From: Volvox africanus
Taxonomy: Eukaryota; Chlorophyta; Chlorophyceae; Chlamydomonadales; Volvocaceae
NCBI GenBank assembly: GCA_030268105.1
Contig: BSDZ01000013.1
Coordinates: forward strand, 3,081,001-3,145,000
Length of the DNA stretch: 64,000 nucleotides
Direction: 5' to 3'
Part shown: positions 43,718 to 56,800 of the stretch, piece by piece
How positions within the stretch are numbered: position 1 is the first letter of the stretch
Layout: the number at the start of each line of letters is the position of its first letter
Position numbers and translations under genes: made by a program
The notes under the pieces: model-generated
Seen by the model: only the letters and a program-made list of their open reading frames with translations
Told to the model about the DNA's origin: nothing
Databases searched by the model: none

Positions 43718-45162
43718 GCTGTTTGGGCTCAAGTACAGGATTCGGACTGATGCACCCCCGTGCAGACAGTAACCCGTGCTGTCAAGATTGTGTTAGGGTA
43801 GGCGTAGGGCGCCATTTGTACTAGAGGAGCCGTTGTGAACACGGTTGTCGACAATGTCGATTCGTGTGAGGACGGCAGCTTGACAATAAGTCCTTTGCCG
43901 GGTAGACGCGCGCGATGCCAGTGGTGATGAGAGTGGACATGACGAATACATCAGTATGGCGTTTAGGCTCCACGCAAGGTTTACTGCTAGCGCATACACA
44001 CATTGTTTTCCATAGGCTTACTCTGGTGACTAATGTGGAACAGTTGCATACGTGTAGCTGCCAATCTGGAGGCTTTGCTGAATGTTGAGGCGTCTTGAAA
44101 TTTTTTAAAACCCACACAATGAGCATATGTCTAAACCATGATTCGGGCGGTTATGCGTTAACATGCTGTCAGCAGGATTTGACTCGGCATCTGCACTGGT
44201 TAAATTAAAGATGAAAATTCCGAGTTAAGAACGGAAGATATGACACTTTACAAAAGCTTTTCAAGGAAATATAGAATAGCGTACACATCTCGTCATCCTA
44301 CTTAGCAAGTTCTGAGAGCAACGTTTATATGCTTAAATTTTACGGCCCAGAATGCCAAGCCGCCTAGACGCCTGACGTGTTATCATTCCCTTCGGCCGCG
44401 CTGGTAGACTGTTGCCGACATGGCCACCGGCACGGAACACGTCAAATGGTCCTCGTGACTTCGCAAAATCGTCCCCGGAATGCCCAGGTGTAACAGCGGC
44501 TGGAGCAGAATGTGTGCAATTGGCAGGTGGCACAGTAGTGGTTGTGGGCGCCTTACCTGCAGCTGTGTCTACAGGGTACTTCGCCCTGGTCTCACGTGGA
44601 GCTGCTGAGGGCCGGTTGGACCGCTTTGCCGCCGATTTCGACCCGTTCAACTTAACGTCTTGAAGAGGACAGTGACCTGATTCCGGATCTGCGGTAAGGT
44701 ACTGCTGTGTGCTGCGCCCCGCCCGCCCGCGGATGGCCTTGCCTTGCAGCGCAGCGCCCATTACACCAATCTTGCTTGGACTGTCGGCGAGCGTCAGTCA
44801 TGCGGAGTGCGTGGGGCATGGCGTAAGACAGCCCTTTAAAACGATGCACGCTTTCCTCTGGGAAATAATGCCAGCAAACCCTAAGGTACATCACAACTAA
44901 GGTTTGAAGAGGGAGTGGACGGAATCCGCACTAGGTAAGCGAGCCCCGGCGAAAGGGCCCTCTTCCGACTCCATACCGTTCCCTTGAGGGAAACCTGGGA
45001 AAGCGAGGATGACCCATATCCATTTTGCTCGATCAATTGATGAGGAGTGCAGACGCTGCTGGTTGAGCAGCATTAGGTAATAATCAAGACTGTGCAGGCT
45101 GTGTGCGCGTAGTTTACCATGTTTACTATGCACAGGGCGCAACTCGGGTGCAACCTTTTTCT
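43718..45162. other. 3' flanks of ATP9 (+) and endonuclease III (-)
   Basis: Convergent region. The only notable frame is 44333-44761 on the minus strand (separate entry). No ATP9 polyadenylation signal of TGTAA type was found within 600 bases of its stop. Confidence 0.4.
44333..44761 (-). CDS. possible unassigned exon
   Basis: A 142-codon minus-strand frame, Ser/Ala/Pro-rich, ending QASRRLGILGRKI. It has moderately coding-like composition but no recognised domain. It could be a 3' exon of the endonuclease III gene if a donor (GTGCGA) in its last exon is used, or a spurious frame. Confidence 0.18.
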   Translation of the reverse strand: MGAALQGKAIRGRAGRSTQQYLTADPESGHCPLQDVKLNGSKSAAKRSNRPSAAPRETRAKYPVDTAAGKAPTTTTVPPANCTHSAPAAVTPGHSGDDFAKSRGPFDVFRAGGHVGNSLPARPKGMITRQASRRLGILGRKI

Positions 45163-48100
45163 TCACAAGGGAACGTACTCGCACCTGCTGCCGCTACCAC
45201 TGCCGCCATTGCCATCACGGTCACCGGATTGGCCAGTCGGCGCAGCGGCCCAGCTGCAGATGGGGCAACCCCGCGTATCGTGCCTCTGCGCGGGGCAGTG
45301 CTCCCGACCAAAGTAAATCATCTGCAGGTGCATGTCCCTCCTAAGGACTCAGGGTAATTCCGCCGCACGCGACATGCCGGGAGGGGGCCGGAGAGAGCAA
45401 GGAGACATGGGTCAGGCGGGATTGGGGTTGGCTCAGGTTTGGGAGGCCAAGACGGGAGAGGGCTGCATAAGGTGGAGACCTCAGAGGAGAATGATGACGG
45501 CAGGCGGGCACGCCGGTGAACCTAGTGGCGAGCCATACAACCATGCACAATGGCTGGATTGGAAGGCACATGGGATACAGTCCTTCCCACTTCCAGAGCT
45601 GTGGCAGTGGAGCTCTGCTATGTGACAGCCAAGCTTACCCGTGCTTCAAAGCATCTTTTCAACTGCCATGAAGCACTCACCCCATCCCTCCCACAGACAC
45701 AGAACTTCACAGATTCCTGTCTACACTCGATATAATACAAAAATTAATAATCAGTATAATATATATTGGTACGATAACGTAATATTATCATGTAACGTAT
45801 GTGTAATGCATCTTGTCATCCTGATGTTACATATCATATTTGCATTGAAGAACCCCATGAGTTGGTACTACCATGAGCTCCAAACTTCGATAGCTACTGC
45901 ATTTCTCATAAGACGTCAAACACCCCAAGCTGCGGCAATTAAAGTGCGCCCATCAGGCCCGTTGCCCGAGTCTTGTTGTTCACCCTAAACCCCAGCTGCG
46001 ACATACCAAGTGAGCTCCGGCAGCAAGGCCTTAAGGTCATGTTCCTGGACGGGAAGGGGCCGGGGGGCGCAGTATGAGGAAGGGAGAAGGGCTGCAAAGC
46101 AACGAGACAAATCGGATCCAGAAAGCATAGAGCTCGTCGACTGGTTGAAATCGGCTGGATCCTCCGGGCCAGCGGATGTGGGAAGCATCATTCAGTCGCA
46201 CTCCGTGGGAACCAAGAGCCCATGTCCATCTCCCACCCGGCCTTCACGGTTAGTCCTTGTTTCTCTTCAGCACCAGCACCAACGCCAACGCCAGCACCAG
46301 CGCCAGCTGGTTCGTTTATTCATTTTCCCCCACCCTGTCACCTTCTCCCCCTCCTCTCCTATTTTCTCCCTCACCGGCCCCTTCTCTTTGGTCAATCATG
46401 TCACTCATCCCCCCAGTGGTCATCATCACCATCGCCAGCCCCACCGTCTGCTCGACGCTCTTGCCGTTGGACAGCCTCCATCTCTGCGCCAGCCGGTGGA
46501 TGTGCGTATCAACGGGAAAGGCCGCGTGTCTACGCACCGGGGACACACAGGGAGACGCAAACGGATACGGATACGGGTGTGGACTGGTGGGTTGACCGAA
46601 GAAGAAGAAGACCCCTAGGGAGTGAGGGCCCCTAAGCTCCCCCCCTTCCATTCCCACGTACCCGAACGCCTGGCTCATGACCACACTTGCGGTTTTGTGC
46701 CCAACACCGGGAAGATCCTCTAGCGCTGCGAAGCTCTCCGGAACCTGCCCGCCGTACTGCTCCACGAGGATCTGACCGTACAACAGTCAATAGTTCCAGG
46801 CAGAGTGGAAGAGGGAATATTTGACACAGTACGGGTTTCCGGCAGATTGTCCCGCAGGGAAGGGGGAGGGAGAGGAGCGGGGCGATTGCTGGAAAGCAGC
46901 GAGCTGGGCCGGAAGAACATGGGGCCTTGCATCGCGTCCGTATCGCCAGAAATGCGAATCCAAATTAATTCCAGAACTCAAATGGGAGCCGTACCTGGCT
47001 CATTCGCTGTATATTCCTGGCCTTGGTTGGAGCCAGTCCCAGCACGCGGATGATGCGCTCAATCTCCGAAACCTGTACGACATAGCAACAGGATGCCATC
47101 ACTCCGCGACAGGTGGGCAGCTTTCCTCAACAAGCCTCAGTCCAAGGCAGACGGACAGACAGAGCACACAGACAGGCCCGCAGTGGGCGCAGAGGACGAC
47201 GCTGCTTGTCAGGCCTACCACCGTGCGCGCACACTCACACCCTACAAAAAGGAAAAAAGAAAGATAGCTGCCGCCTTAAGGTTGCAGATTTGCATGGCCC
47301 TCTATAGCTGTAGCACCCGCACGTTTGCGTTCCCTACAGCTCCTACTGCTACTGCTACTGCGGGCGCCGCCATTCGCAACCATGTATCTATCCCTCCCGT
47401 AAGGCAAGAGTTCTTTTGTCTTTCTGTCAACGGCACTGGATCTTAGGGATCTTAGCGACCATCTTTGTCGCTAAGGTACGGAAAGTACCTCCATAGCGGC
47501 CATGGCGGCTGCGTCGGGTCCCTTGCCGAAGAGCTCCGGGGTCACGATGTTGACCTTGGCATCCGTGCTCTGAGCCGAGAGCATCACTGCCACCTGCTCG
47601 TCGGTAAACAAACCGCGGCATAATGTATTATGAAATGCAGGACGAAAGCAGAAAATTCGGCCGTATGAAACGCCGTACGGTACGAAGGGGTAATTGCGCG
47701 GTCACATTTTACCGCCCGTCGTGTCCGCAGTGGGTTTACCAGCCGACCCGCGGGGAGGACAGGATGCCGCGGGCAGATTGCAAGCGGGGTTGAGGGTTGG
47801 GCGCAGGAGCAGGGTACGGGGCTCAGACGACTGCCATAAACGACTGCCACGGATAACAACCCATTTGGATGAGAGACTCAATGTGAAAACGTAACAAACC
47901 ATCTGCATATGCAATGAAAAAAGAAAAGGGGCAGAGTAACATTTTCGGAAATAAAAAACCCTAGAACCACTTCGTGTGTGTGTCCTACGCGGCTTCGTAT
48001 CCACCACCAAGGGGACTTCCCGCCACCCGTGAGCGAGAATACAATGGGGTACGTCCCTGGTTTCGGAGGTGCCCCGAAACCGCAAAGGCTGTGAGGGCTG

Positions 48101-48761
48101 TGCAATGGAACCCAACCAGGAATGCGGTCGTACAGTCGTGCAGTCTTACAGTCGTGAAATTCTCGACACGCGTATTCCGTTGAGGAGAGCCGAGGAAAGG
48201 GCCCCGGCACAAGGTGAGTCACTTGGGTCACTTGATGGACGTCGGACCTGAACCCTAGAGAAACGAACTCGACGACCCGGATATTCCCGCAAGCAGGAGG
48301 TTCATAGTAGGCCCGTTCGGGGTCAGTGTAAGGCCCATCAAGTTCCATGCCATTATCTGCACGCACTGTGCCATCGCCGGCCCCATCCCCCGCCTCACCA
48401 GCAACTGAAAGGCGCTGCCGTGCTGCAGCGGGATCGGCGGGGAAGGGTACAACACCGATAGCTGTTGCTGGATTTTTAGAGCCTTGGCCCGGAGCTGGTC
48501 GGCTATGGCAGGTTGGAAGCTGGGAGCCGCAGGCAGCGACTTGGGTTTCTTTTTGGACGGCGTCGGCGTGGGGGCGGGTGCAAGCGTGGACTCAGGCAGG
48601 GTGGAGTTTGGAGGTTGTGTAGAAGGTGAAAACGTGGGAGTCCCAACAGGAGACGTGGCTGTACAAGGAGGGCTGTTGACGGGCTGTTGCTGCAAAGGAC
48701 CTTGCGCGCCTTCAAGGGCTGCGGCAGGGTCAGGGTGGGCGCGTTTCGCACCGCGCGGCAT
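45163..48761 (-). CDS. NTH1: endonuclease III, DNA glycosylase/AP lyase
   Basis: Seven minus-strand exons: 48761-48399, 47593-47489, 47072-46995, 46771-46662, 46529-46445, 46044-46007 and 45340-45163; phases 0, 0, 0, 2, 0 and 2; 318 aa. A basic, disordered N-terminus (MPRGAKRAHPDPAAALEG) precedes KALKIQQQLSVLYP, then the Nth core VAVMLSAQSTDAKVNIVTPE, the helix-hairpin-helix LEDLPGVGHKTASVV with the catalytic Lys, and FPVDTHIHRLAQRW with the catalytic Asp. The C-terminal YFGREHCPAQRHDTRGCPIC is the iron-sulphur loop region. It removes oxidised pyrimidines and cleaves the abasic site. The iron-sulphur loop shows C-x9-C-x2-C and no clear fourth Cys in place, unlike the bacterial C-x6-C-x2-C-x5-C. 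The last exon may instead splice onward at a GTGCGA donor. Introns are large and one carries an antisense copy of the dispersed intron repeat. Confidence 0.9.
45729..45850. other. AT-rich island in an intron of endonuclease III
   Basis: Highly AT-rich patch (for example aattaataatcagtataat and taatattatcatg) inside the last intron (45341-46006), contrasting with its surroundings. Confidence 0.4.
46246..46331 (+). repeat. dispersed intron repeat, copy B (antisense to its host)
   Basis: Starts acggttagtcct like copies A and C, shares the caccagcacca stretch with A and ends with cgtttattcattttccccc. It lies in intron 5 of endonuclease III but on the opposite strand to that gene. Confidence 0.6.
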
Positions 48762-49445
48762 CGTAGGTTTGGTGAAGTGATTTAAATGAATCTTAATGTG
48801 GCTGTAATATATGCAGCTTTTGCTGTACAGATGGGCCAAGTTGTGCGCAAACGTTGCTTCGCACATTACCGTAACATAGCTTCAAGTACTCATCCTGATA
48901 GCTTTATTACCAACATTCATAATAAAATCAATGGAACAACTAAAATGCAGATTTTGTCGGAGCCACTATAGTCTTTAGAAATAAAGGTTATATACATGCT
49001 GGCGACAAGTCAAAACCGCTCCTTGCCGTACAAAAGGAACACCTCCTTTCCAAACCACAAAAAAAGCTTACATAAAGCTTCAAGACGTTGTAAGAACCAT
49101 CTGATGACTGCCTTAACAAGCATGTGGAAGAAATCATGCCATCGCCGTGGACAGCTGCTCCCGCAGTCAAAAGCGACGACTATCACTGGGTTGTATTGCA
49201 TATATTGCAGGACGCAGAAGCTGCTTAACCCAAAAACCCCTTTCCCGATTGCAAATCGCACAGATGGACGATCGCGTCCATTGGGAGTCGAATTACTAAG
49301 AAAATCTTCGGGAGCTTCTGCACAAACGCTTGGAACCCAGAGCAGACGATCTTTGGAGAACCTAAGCACCGACATCCCCATCTTTCCTTGTCCGCGCTAA
49401 TGCTGCCACCCCGACCACACACACCCCGCCCCGAGCAAGTCCAAA
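48762..49445. other. intergenic between endonuclease III and GNAT gene
   Basis: Holds the 5' region of endonuclease III and the 3' region of the acetyltransferase. No gene recognised. Confidence 0.45.
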
Positions 49446-51859
49446 TTACTGAACGCCCCGAGGGGTAACATCGGGCGGCTGCCGCGGTGGTTTCGGTGCC
49501 ACCGCTGGCAGCGGCCCTGGCTGCCTTTTCATCACCAAGGAATCGCTGCCATCCGGGTTAAATCGCTTCCGCAGTCCGACTGTCGTAAAACCCAGCTTGT
49601 CGTACAACGCTTGTGCTACTGTGTTGTCCTTCCGTACTTCCAGGAACACCGGGCAGCACTCCGCGCTGTCCGGTGTTTGGTAGGAACCAAGTAACGAATT
49701 GGCAACTGAGTCAACAAGATTTTGTGTCGATAAGATGTGCGGGTAATTGAAAGAACATCATCAACCTTAAATGAGCGATGGAATGGTCTATCCAGTCGAT
49801 CGTTCACAGCACCAATACTCTTCTCTACTTTACAAAGAAGCCCCCAGTTCCTCCTTCCCCCCAAAAACACACACTTGATGCAGTAATACCTCGATGTCGT
49901 ACCACAACGTACGCATATACATACCGTGAGGTACGATGATATTCGTGTTCTTCATCATCCCAGCTATCTATCTGCCTAGCTATCGTCAACCTTTTGGGCG
50001 ATACTAGCACAACAACGGGACTCCAGTCAGGGGGGGGGACCTGGAGAGGACGAGAGCATGGGGGCGCTCGGTCGATATGTGTGAGATCGGGGAACAGCAA
50101 GGCATGTGAGGGCGAGAGGACAAGGGTTTTCTTACGCACTCAGTTTCCTCACTTACCCTAGGCGTGTGAGAAGCTCCACCATTATGCGGCGGCCGAGCCC
50201 GATGCCGCGCATACTCGCCGCTACCGCCAGGTTTGTCAAAGACACCTCCCCAACCACCTCACAGCCGGCCGCTAGTGCCACCACTGGCCCCGCCACTTCC
50301 ATCTGGGAGAAGCGATCCGCCTCCGCCGCCGTCGGTTGTTGGGATGCTGCTGCTGCGGCTAGCTCCGACAAATGTAGTGTCCCCGCCTCGGCTGAATCTC
50401 GCTGTCGTGGTGCCGCCGCTACCGGGTCCTCTGCCGCCGGTGGTCTTGGATCGCCGCAGTTGCCTATCGCTGCCGCCTGTCGTACTGTCTTCGGCGGCGT
50501 ACTAATGATTGCCGGTTCAACCACCTCAGCTTTTGGCTCCGAAGCTATTGCCGCAGGCATCAGGGATTCAATTGGCTTAGGGACTTGCAGGGTTTCCCAG
50601 GCCTTGGTTTCGGAGCGCATCACCAGCTCTATTGCTTGTGATTGCGGTTGTGTCAGAGTAAGTGAGTCGCCATCCGGCTGGAAGGGCTTTAAGGGCGAAA
50701 GCACCAGTTCGCAAAGGAGAATCAAATTGGGCCCACCCGGCTGTAAGTCCGCCTGAGGCGCCACGAGAGAGGGGAGAGAGGGAGAGAGGGAGAGAGAGAG
50801 AGGAGAGGGGAGAGAGGGAGAGAGGAAGGGAGATGGGAAGAGATGGGGGGAGAGGGGGAGAGAAGTGGGGAGAGGGGGAGAGAAGGGGGGAGAGAGGGAG
50901 ATGGGAAGAGAGGGGGGAGGAGGGGGAGAGAGGGGGAGAGGGGGAGAGAAAGGGAGGGAGATGGAAAGAGAGGGGGAAGAGAGGGAGTATGAGTGGGAAG
51001 GAGGTAACTGCATGAGGATGCGCGCATGGTGCTTCTCCCCGCTCAAACGACCTGGCAACCCCCCCCCCCAAACACGCGTTTATGTGTTTTATTTTGTGTC
51101 ACAGCTCTGTGAGCCTTCTTGAGCGACCCACTATGATAACCAAACCCTACTCCCAACCCCTGCGTTGTCCCTGGATTGGTCAGCACTGGAATCCATTGGA
51201 TCTATTGAAGATCCATTTAAGATCCACTGAGCATACAACGCATTTCATCACCACCTCCGATGCCACTTTTATATCTCATCACGGCATCATGATGCGGACT
51301 ATACTTGACCTCTTATATTCAGGGAGAGGGAGATTCGGATTGGGAGACTCTCCTTCCGATGTCCCTCCACTGAGCTGCAACCCTCTGACACCGACCACCC
51401 CACCTTGTAGATACCCTCGCTCCAGCCTGACGACCCGTCCGATGTACAGGCTGCATCCAGTGCCGCCAGCGTCGCAGCGTCCCGTGGGTCGGCAACCCGT
51501 ATCCGAGCTTGCAGCGTCGCGGGGTGAGGCAGCTCCGCACCACTGGGGAGACTTTCCCAATTCGTGAGGGACCGAGGGCAATCGCCCGAAAAGGAGCACG
51601 TGTGGACGCCTGATGAGGAATTTGAATAATTGCGATTTCTTTTGGCGATGAAGCTACTGCTGCGGAATCGTGGGGCTGACTGTTCGACAAGCCCGCTTAC
51701 TGGATGGCGTAAAAGATGTGTCGTACAGTTGTGCATGAAAATGTACAGCCGTACATGTGAATATCTGGTTTGGCTTCTGCCTGTTCTACCACAGGTGGAG
51801 ATCCGCGCGGTGCTGGGGCGTGCTGCACTCTGGGGCCTTGCGACAAGAAATGTCATCAT
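49446..51859 (-). CDS. GNAT-family N-acetyltransferase (RimI-like), probably plastid-targeted
   Basis: Minus-strand exons 51859-51404, 50752-50157 and 49665-49446, phases 0 and 2; 423 aa. The N-terminus MMTFLVARPQSAARPSTARI is Ser/Ala/Arg-rich with few acids, like an organelle transit peptide. The GNAT fold then starts with LQARIRVADPRDAATLAALD and GWSEGIYKADL. About 150 residues of Pro/Ala/Glu-rich insertion follow. The acetyl-CoA-binding motif A is VSLTNLAVAASMRGIGLGRR, with the R/Q-x-x-G-x-G/A pyrophosphate loop, and motif B is VFLEVRKDNTVAQALYDKLG followed by FTTVGLRKRF. This is the pattern of N-terminal or ribosomal-protein-type acetyltransferases. The substrate is unknown. The first exon is longer than needed and may contain an unrecognised intron between about 51690 and 51780. 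Intron 1 carries a long purine-rich repeat. Confidence 0.82.
50765..51002. repeat. (GGGAGA)n polypurine tract
   Basis: About 240 bp of almost uninterrupted purines on the plus strand (pyrimidines on the transcribed minus strand) in intron 1 of the GNAT gene. Confidence 0.9.
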
Positions 51860-53840
51860 ACCGCTTTTCCGACCTGGCGATGCTGCTGCTTCCTATTTTC
51901 TAGCGAAGATGCTATCGCTATTGGTGCTGTCACTGCTTCTGATTACGAGAAGGGCGGAGATCCTCATGCAGCCAGAAAGAGACGGGGTAACGGCCGGAGA
52001 TGGAGCTGCACGAGTCATCCCACGAGCGTCTGTATGCGGTTCGGGCCAGCAGTCCACAGCGGCGAACAGCTGTAGGCTTTGCGTTGGCGTTGCATAGGCC
52101 CTTTGAAGCGGCACTTTGAAGGCCCGACCGGATGGCTGGAAGAATGATTTGACGCCGCTGGTTCCGTGCGCAGATGTCGGAAGGAAGCAGTGTTGCAGCT
52201 GTTATAAAAGTATACCGGTCAGGGGTTGAACCGTCGATGGGCTCCCTGCAAGCACGCGGGCAGGAGCCCCACACATAATGCGGAGGGATTCCGTGCAGCT
52301 TCAGTCTCGGTGAACCACCTCTTCTTCCTATGTAGGCAGTACGAAAACCGCCATTTACGCTCGTACCTCGCCGAATTTCCGTTCAGTGATTAGTATATCA
52401 ACCAATGAATAGTCCTCCCCCAAGCACTTCAAAATGAATATGTGTACAATTTATTGTTGATGTCGCTGTCGTTGGGTGGCCTTAAATGGCGGCAGTTACG
52501 TGTCCGAAGCAAGCGATTTTGGAATATCCTTTGAAATCATTCATCATGTTACGGTTGATGTTCTTCTCACAATAGCTTTGAAAATTGAGACTAGGGGTCA
52601 ATTCAGATTGGCGCACTCTCTTGGAATGCAAAATATACCTGTACTTTCCAATTCATTTTTCTGTGACGAGACACCGTATCCCAAACGATGGCATTATCAA
52701 GGAAGGTCCAGGTCCCTGGCAGATCACGAGAAGTGTTCCTTCATCCGGTGAAGCTGCGAGTGTCAGTTATGAAGATGTGATTACCTTTGCCCAAATACTA
52801 CGCCCAAATATGTGCTCGACCCCTGTGCCACACAGTGCATGTGTGCTGAGAAAGCGCATGATGGTGTGTATACGAGAGCGAGGTGCATGGCGCATGCTAA
52901 GTCACGCGTCATGAGCTCATGCACCCCGTCATGGAAAGCTGCATGATTAGCACTCGGTGTCGTTGCGGTCATTGAAATCGGAAGAGCATAGAGGCTGGAG
53001 GCGAAGGCATATTCCCTGAACTGACTAAAAGCTGCTATTGTCGTAAATTACCCGTGGGGCATATACGGAGCCTCACAGACATGCACAGACCGGGATGCGG
53101 TGTTGCCGGGTACCATACAGTGCTAGCCAGCAGTGGCACGGCGCTGCGCACCGCACTGCGAGTGTCAGGACACTCGCTTTATGTTCTCCTGTGAAAACCG
53201 GCTTCTTGTCGTTTTTTCGTCACGCGGTTAGGTCTGCCAACAATTAGTGGATTGCCCCGATGACACATGCAAAGGATAACCCAAAAGCCATCCATTCAAG
53301 AGACGACCCGTGCCTCCTCTGTTAAATAGGACTTACCACGTCGTACCATGAGTAGATACTTCGAATCAGATTCCTCCCAATCACACTTGTCCTTCCCTTT
53401 TCGATTAACTGATCTCCAATCTTAACTAATCTTTGTTTTGATTCTTTCCCATGTTCTACTTGCTTTACTTTGTGGCCCCTTGAGCCTTCTGATTCGAATG
53501 GGGCTTACGAGCTCTTGCGAGCTTGAAATCAACATATTAAAATAATTATCGGATGATTTGATTAGGTTATAAATAGTACATTTATGATTCCTCGAGTTTG
53601 ACACGGCGCCGCTGAACAGTGAACACTGCTACGAGCCCGGAACGCCGTACAACAGTTAGGTCGGCACCTACCATACAAAGCTGCATAATTGCATATCATC
53701 TCCATATATTAATTTTCGCTTGCTTATATAGACCAGATTTGCTCGTCGACGACCAGTATAGATCAGCTCACAGCTATCGATAGCGCCAATTATCTTCTAG
53801 AAAGTTAATGTTTTAATAAGCTGCTCCGACTGGAAGCCAA
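51860..53840. other. 2 kb intergenic between divergent GNAT and ankyrin genes
   Basis: No exon recognised. Several moderately AT-rich stretches (around 53430-53580 and 53690-53800) precede the ankyrin gene start and probably include its promoter. Confidence 0.45.
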
Positions 53841-56800
53841 ATGAGTGAAATTCTTGCAATTCTTGCACTTGCACGAGACAACAAGGCGGACGATATACGT
53901 CGTCTTGTTACCAAAGGTGGAATGGCAGTCGATGCCGCGAACGAGGTGCGACGGATGGCACCCGTTCGTCCTGATCAACCGCGCCGCACGGTGCACTGAT
54001 ACCGTATGATACCATATGCCCATGCATTCGCATCCAGTTTGGGCAAACGGCGCTGCATGTGGCGTCGTTATGGGGCAACCTGGAGGCCATTGAGGTGCTC
54101 ATCGAGCTCGGGGCGGACGTCAATGTGCCAAACAGCAGGTAAGCCGCAATTAATGGATTTAGATCCCCATGTAGGATTCTGTAGAATCGGGGGGTTATAC
54201 CGGGGATTAGGACGAGATAACGCAAGGTGTTGGTCTTTGTGTCGGACGGGAAAGGGGACGGGGAGGAGGAGGGGGGGCGGGACGAGTTATGCGCTGTAAT
54301 CCCCTGTAGGACCACTGGACGAGACTTCCCTTCATCACCAGCAACTCCCAACTCCTTTCTTTCCACCGAAAAGAAAACTTAAACTTTCGGGACTGCTTTC
54401 ACCTTCACGTGTACTGCTATAGCTCCGTACGCGGCTCACCTCTCCCCCCAACGCTTTTGATCCAAAACCGCATTACTGTTATCGTTCTTGTTATTGTTCT
54501 GCCGTACACGGCCGGAGGGTTTTTGAACTCCGGTCTCAACGAAATGAAACATATTGCTCGGCAAAGTAACAGCACGACAGTGGTTTCTGCGTGCCATAAC
54601 TGGTTAGACAGTATAGTGGCGACACTACCGCTCGTCCCCCACTTCGTCGTCCTCCACCATATCGCGGTTAGCCATGCTTTACAGCAGTGCCTACAGTGGT
54701 ATTATGCCTCGTTTATTCGCCTTCCCGCCTTCCCTCCGTCGCTCCAGGGGCTCTACGCCGCTTCATTTCGCCGCCAGCTCCAAGCGTCGGCCGCGGGCCG
54801 TCTGTCAGATGCTGCTAGACGCCGGAGCGGACACTGAGGTCGGGGCGGGTGAAATGGTGTCCTTGGGGGGGGGGAGCCTGGGTACTATTTATCAAGAGGT
54901 AAATAGTACCCATTGGGACGAGAGGGCCGGGGGGGGGGTAGAGGGAAAGAATGGGAACAAGCTGCTATAGCGGTTGATGAGGCGCTTCACAAAAAGGGAG
55001 GCAGGGGACCGACACGGGCTTAGGATTCCAGATATCGACTCAGGTGCCCTTAGGACTTTGGAAAGATGAGTTCCTACTTGTCCCGTCTCAGCTACGCCAC
55101 CGCTGCGATGCGGTACCACTATCGATGTTTCCCGAATGAAAGGGTGACGTGGTCAGCGGCCGCCCCCTCTCACTCCCACTCCGCCAGGCGGTGGACTTGA
55201 TGGGTCGACAGCCGTACGAAATGGCGAATGACGAGGACGTCCGATCACTCCTGGGAGGGCCGGATGCCAGGTGACGCAGGGGCCCTGCAGCCCCCCGGGG
55301 CCCCATCCCTCGCGCTGGTCGTATTCCCCTTCTCCTTCTCACTCTTCGCACCGCACCACACCGTATTCTGCCCTCCAGACATCACGTTATCACTGCCAAT
55401 GAAAACAGCTGGCCCTGGCCCCTCGTCGACATCGCGCATCCTCTCATCCCGGCCCCTCCCTCCTCCACTGACAGGATCTTCACATCCGCCACGGAGGGCA
55501 ATGCGGCGGCGCTCAGATCCCTGCTGGCGGAGGCAGCTGCAGCGGAAGGGGGAGAGGCGGGGGACGACCAGCCCAGGGTGGGCGCGGAGGGTGAAGTTAT
55601 GTGTATGCGTATGTATGCGTATGTATGCGTATGTATGCGTGAAGTTTAACATTGACATTTTTTGCTCCCTTTGTTATGTACGACGTTTTCTCGCACATAC
55701 ACAAACTGGCCACTGCGGGCCGCCGCTCCGCTATCCGCGCGCTCCGGACGCCCCCCCCGCCCACTTTCCCCCTTCCCCCTCCACCATCGCGGTTGGTCAC
55801 GCTTTACAGCAGCGTCTATAGCGGTATCATATCTCGTTTATTCGACTTCCCCCCCCCCTTGTGCACACAACACAGGGCATCAGTCTGCGTGTGGTGGACA
55901 ATGAGGGCTCCACGCCGCTCAACCTGGCAATTGCCGCTGAGAGCCTAGAAACTGTCAAGGTGGGGGCAGCTTCTGGTGCATACGCTCTTTCTAACCCCAC
56001 TGGCACGAGGTCACTACACACGCTTGCACCATGAGCATCCATCCGTCCGTCCGTCCGTCCCGCTAACCCCTCTCTTCTGCTCAATGCCCTTCATGCACCA
56101 CCATTAGGTACTCACAAACCCTTCCCCCATCCACCCCAATTCATGCTTTTGAAAAGGAACAAATCACAGTTTACAATTCCTTTCGAGCTATTCAAAATTC
56201 CTCAGCACCTAATGCTGCCCAGACATTAAACTCGATAACCCCCGCCTCCCGCAACACTTCCCTCTGCACCTCACCCCACCTCCCCAAACCTCACCTCACC
56301 TCACCTCCCCAAGCCCAACTCAGACCCCAACCCGCCCTAGTTGGTGCATATTACAGCTCTGGGGCCTTCAGCTACAGCTCCTGTCTTTTCTCCCTCTCAC
56401 CTCTGTCCCTCAACCCCCCTCCCTCCCAACCTCCCTCTCCCTCAACCCCGCGCTCCTCCCTCGCTCTTCCCACCCCGCTGGCCGCCCCCCTTCCCCCCTT
56501 CCCCCTTCCTCTAGGTAATCCTGGAGCACGACCCCGCCATGATCGACTACCCCGACATGTCCGGCAGCACCCCCCTTCACGCGGCTGTCGAAGCGGGGAA
56601 CCTGGACGTGCTGAGGTACCTGCTGTCCAGGCAGCCACCACCGGAGATGAACGTGCAGGTGAGAAGGGTCATCCGTACACAATAAAGTGATCGTATTTCC
56701 AAGTACGAGCTGCGTCGTCGAACACGGGCGGTTCAGGTGGTCGCCTGTGTGTGTGACACGTAGACGCGCCGTCAGTCAGACCAGGAGTGGTTTTGGGGGG

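Noticed and set aside
52215..52275. tRNA-like ggttgaaccgtcg segment
   Set aside because: No matching A-box or acceptor stem at tRNA spacing; not a B-box consensus.
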